In this document: one piece after another, positions 4,355 through 5,163 of the stretch | Layout of the letters: the number at the start of each line of letters is the position of its first letter | How positions within the stretch are numbered: the stretch's first letter is position 1 | From: Rhizobium sp. LCM 4573 | GTDB lineage: Bacteria; Pseudomonadota; Alphaproteobacteria; Rhizobiales; Rhizobiaceae | DNA: 5,163 bases | Assembly: GCF_001854865.1 (NCBI RefSeq) | Contig: NZ_MDDW01000028.1 | Location: 359,359 to 364,521, forward strand | Reading direction: 5' to 3' | Program-made: the position numbers and the translations under genes | Notes under the pieces: generated by a model | What the model was told of the DNA's origin: nothing | What the model saw: the letters and a program-made list of their open reading frames with translations, nothing else | Databases searched by the model: none

Positions 4355-5163
4355 TCAGACGGTTTCGAAAGGAACGGGGATGTGCCGTTTCTCGGTCAAC
4401 CAGCGCGGGATGGGCAAGCCCTTCGACTTGAGGAAATCCGGGTTGAAGAGCTTGGATTGGTAGCGGTTGCCGTAGTCGCACAGAATGGTGACGATGGTGT
4501 GCCCCGGACCAAGATCCTTGGCCAGCCTGATGGCGCCGGCAATGTTGATGCCGGTCGAGCCGCCGAGGCAGAGGCCTTCCTTCTCGACGAGGTCGAAGAT
4601 GAACGGCAGGGCTTCCGCATCGGGAATCCGATAGGCGAAATCCGGCGTAAAACCTTCGAGATTGGCGGTGATACGGCCCTGGCCGATGCCTTCCGTGATC
4701 GAGGAGCCCTCCGACTTCAGCTCGCCATGGGCGTAATATTCGAAAAGTGCTGCCCCCTCCGGATCGGCTATACCGATCTTGACGTTCGGGTTCTTCGCCT
4801 TCAGGCCTTCCGCGACGCCGGCAAGCGTCCCGCCCGATCCGACCGCGCAGATGAAGCCGTCTACCTTGCCGCCGGTCTGCTCCCAGATCTCCGGTGCTGT
4901 GGTTTCCACATGCGCCTGACGGTTGGCGACATTGTCGAACTGGTTGGCCCAGATCGCCCCATTGGGATCGGTCTTGGCAAGCTCCTCGGCCAGCCGGCCC
5001 GAAACCTTCACGTAGTTGTTGGGGTTTTTGTAGGGAACCGCCGGAACCTCAACCAGCTCCGCGCCCATCAGTTTCAGAGCATCCTTCTTTTCCTGACTCT
5101 GGGTCTCGGGAATGACGATTACGGTGCGATAGCCGAGCGCCTTGGCCACCAGCGTGAGACCGA
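4355..5163 (-). CDS. cysK: cysteine synthase / O-acetylserine sulfhydrylase, 5' end outside window
   Basis: The frame runs from the right edge of the window to a TGA at 4355-4357 and gives about 268 residues. It belongs to the fold-type II PLP enzymes and most resembles cysteine synthase, which makes L-cysteine from O-acetylserine and sulfide. Visible marks are GYRTVIVIPETQS near the truncated end, the PLP phosphate loop GSGGTLAG (from 4840 leftwards), EGIGQG, and GGSTGIN (from 4564 leftwards), whose serine would hydrogen-bond the pyridine nitrogen of PLP. CDYGNRYQSKLFNPDFL near the C-terminus is typical of a branch shared with fungal-type cysteine synthases. The PLP-binding lysine and substrate loop lie outside the window, which lacks roughly 75 residues. 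There is no CBS domain at the C-terminus, which argues against cystathionine beta-synthase of the regulated type. It is the first visible gene of the minus-strand operon. Confidence 0.9.
   Translation of the reverse strand, partial: GLTLVAKALGYRTVIVIPETQSQEKKDALKLMGAELVEVPAVPYKNPNNYVKVSGRLAEELAKTDPNGAIWANQFDNVANRQAHVETTAPEIWEQTGGKVDGFICAVGSGGTLAGVAEGLKAKNPNVKIGIADPEGAALFEYYAHGELKSEGSSITEGIGQGRITANLEGFTPDFAYRIPDAEALPFIFDLVEKEGLCLGGSTGINIAGAIRLAKDLGPGHTIVTILCDYGNRYQSKLFNPDFLKSKGLPIPRWLTEKRHIPVPFETV

Overview
The window comes from a GC-rich alphaproteobacterium. The protein sequences (a CysK/AlaX/SseA/GNAT series, a YqjI-like PadR regulator, an alanine dehydrogenase tail) look most like Rhizobiaceae (Rhizobium, Agrobacterium, Ensifer and relatives). 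That placement rests on recognition, not on a search. The content is ordinary chromosomal metabolism and regulation. I see no transposase, phage gene, CRISPR array, tRNA or rRNA.

Left part (1-1122, + strand): the last 44 codons of an alanine dehydrogenase gene end at 136. A 275-base intergenic region (137-411) follows and is unusually rich in dyads. It holds three copies of a TTnGATATATC palindrome, two hairpins, and a third hairpin followed by seven T's. A PadR-family regulator of the YqjI/NfeR type (412-1080) comes next. Two of the palindromes sit on its promoter, which suggests autorepression. The third lies just after the alanine dehydrogenase stop codon. A hairpin at 1092-1114 separates padR from the convergent genes on the right.

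Right part (1123-5163, - strand): five genes read leftwards. In transcription order they are cysteine synthase (5' end outside the window), a zinc-dependent alanyl-tRNA editing protein (AlaX), a 3-mercaptopyruvate sulfurtransferase (sseA), a GNAT acetyltransferase, and a two-domain DUF1203 + SnoaL-like protein. The first four are 5-19 bases apart and are almost certainly one operon. The last follows after 73 bases and may be co-transcribed. The theme is cysteine synthesis, cysteine-derived sulfur transfer, and removal of serine or glycine wrongly loaded on tRNA-Ala.

Most worth a second look are the operator-like palindromes and possible small RNA between ald and padR, the apparent DUF1203-SnoaL gene fusion with an internal start site at the domain boundary, and the loss of the His/Cys-rich metal-binding tail in the PadR regulator.
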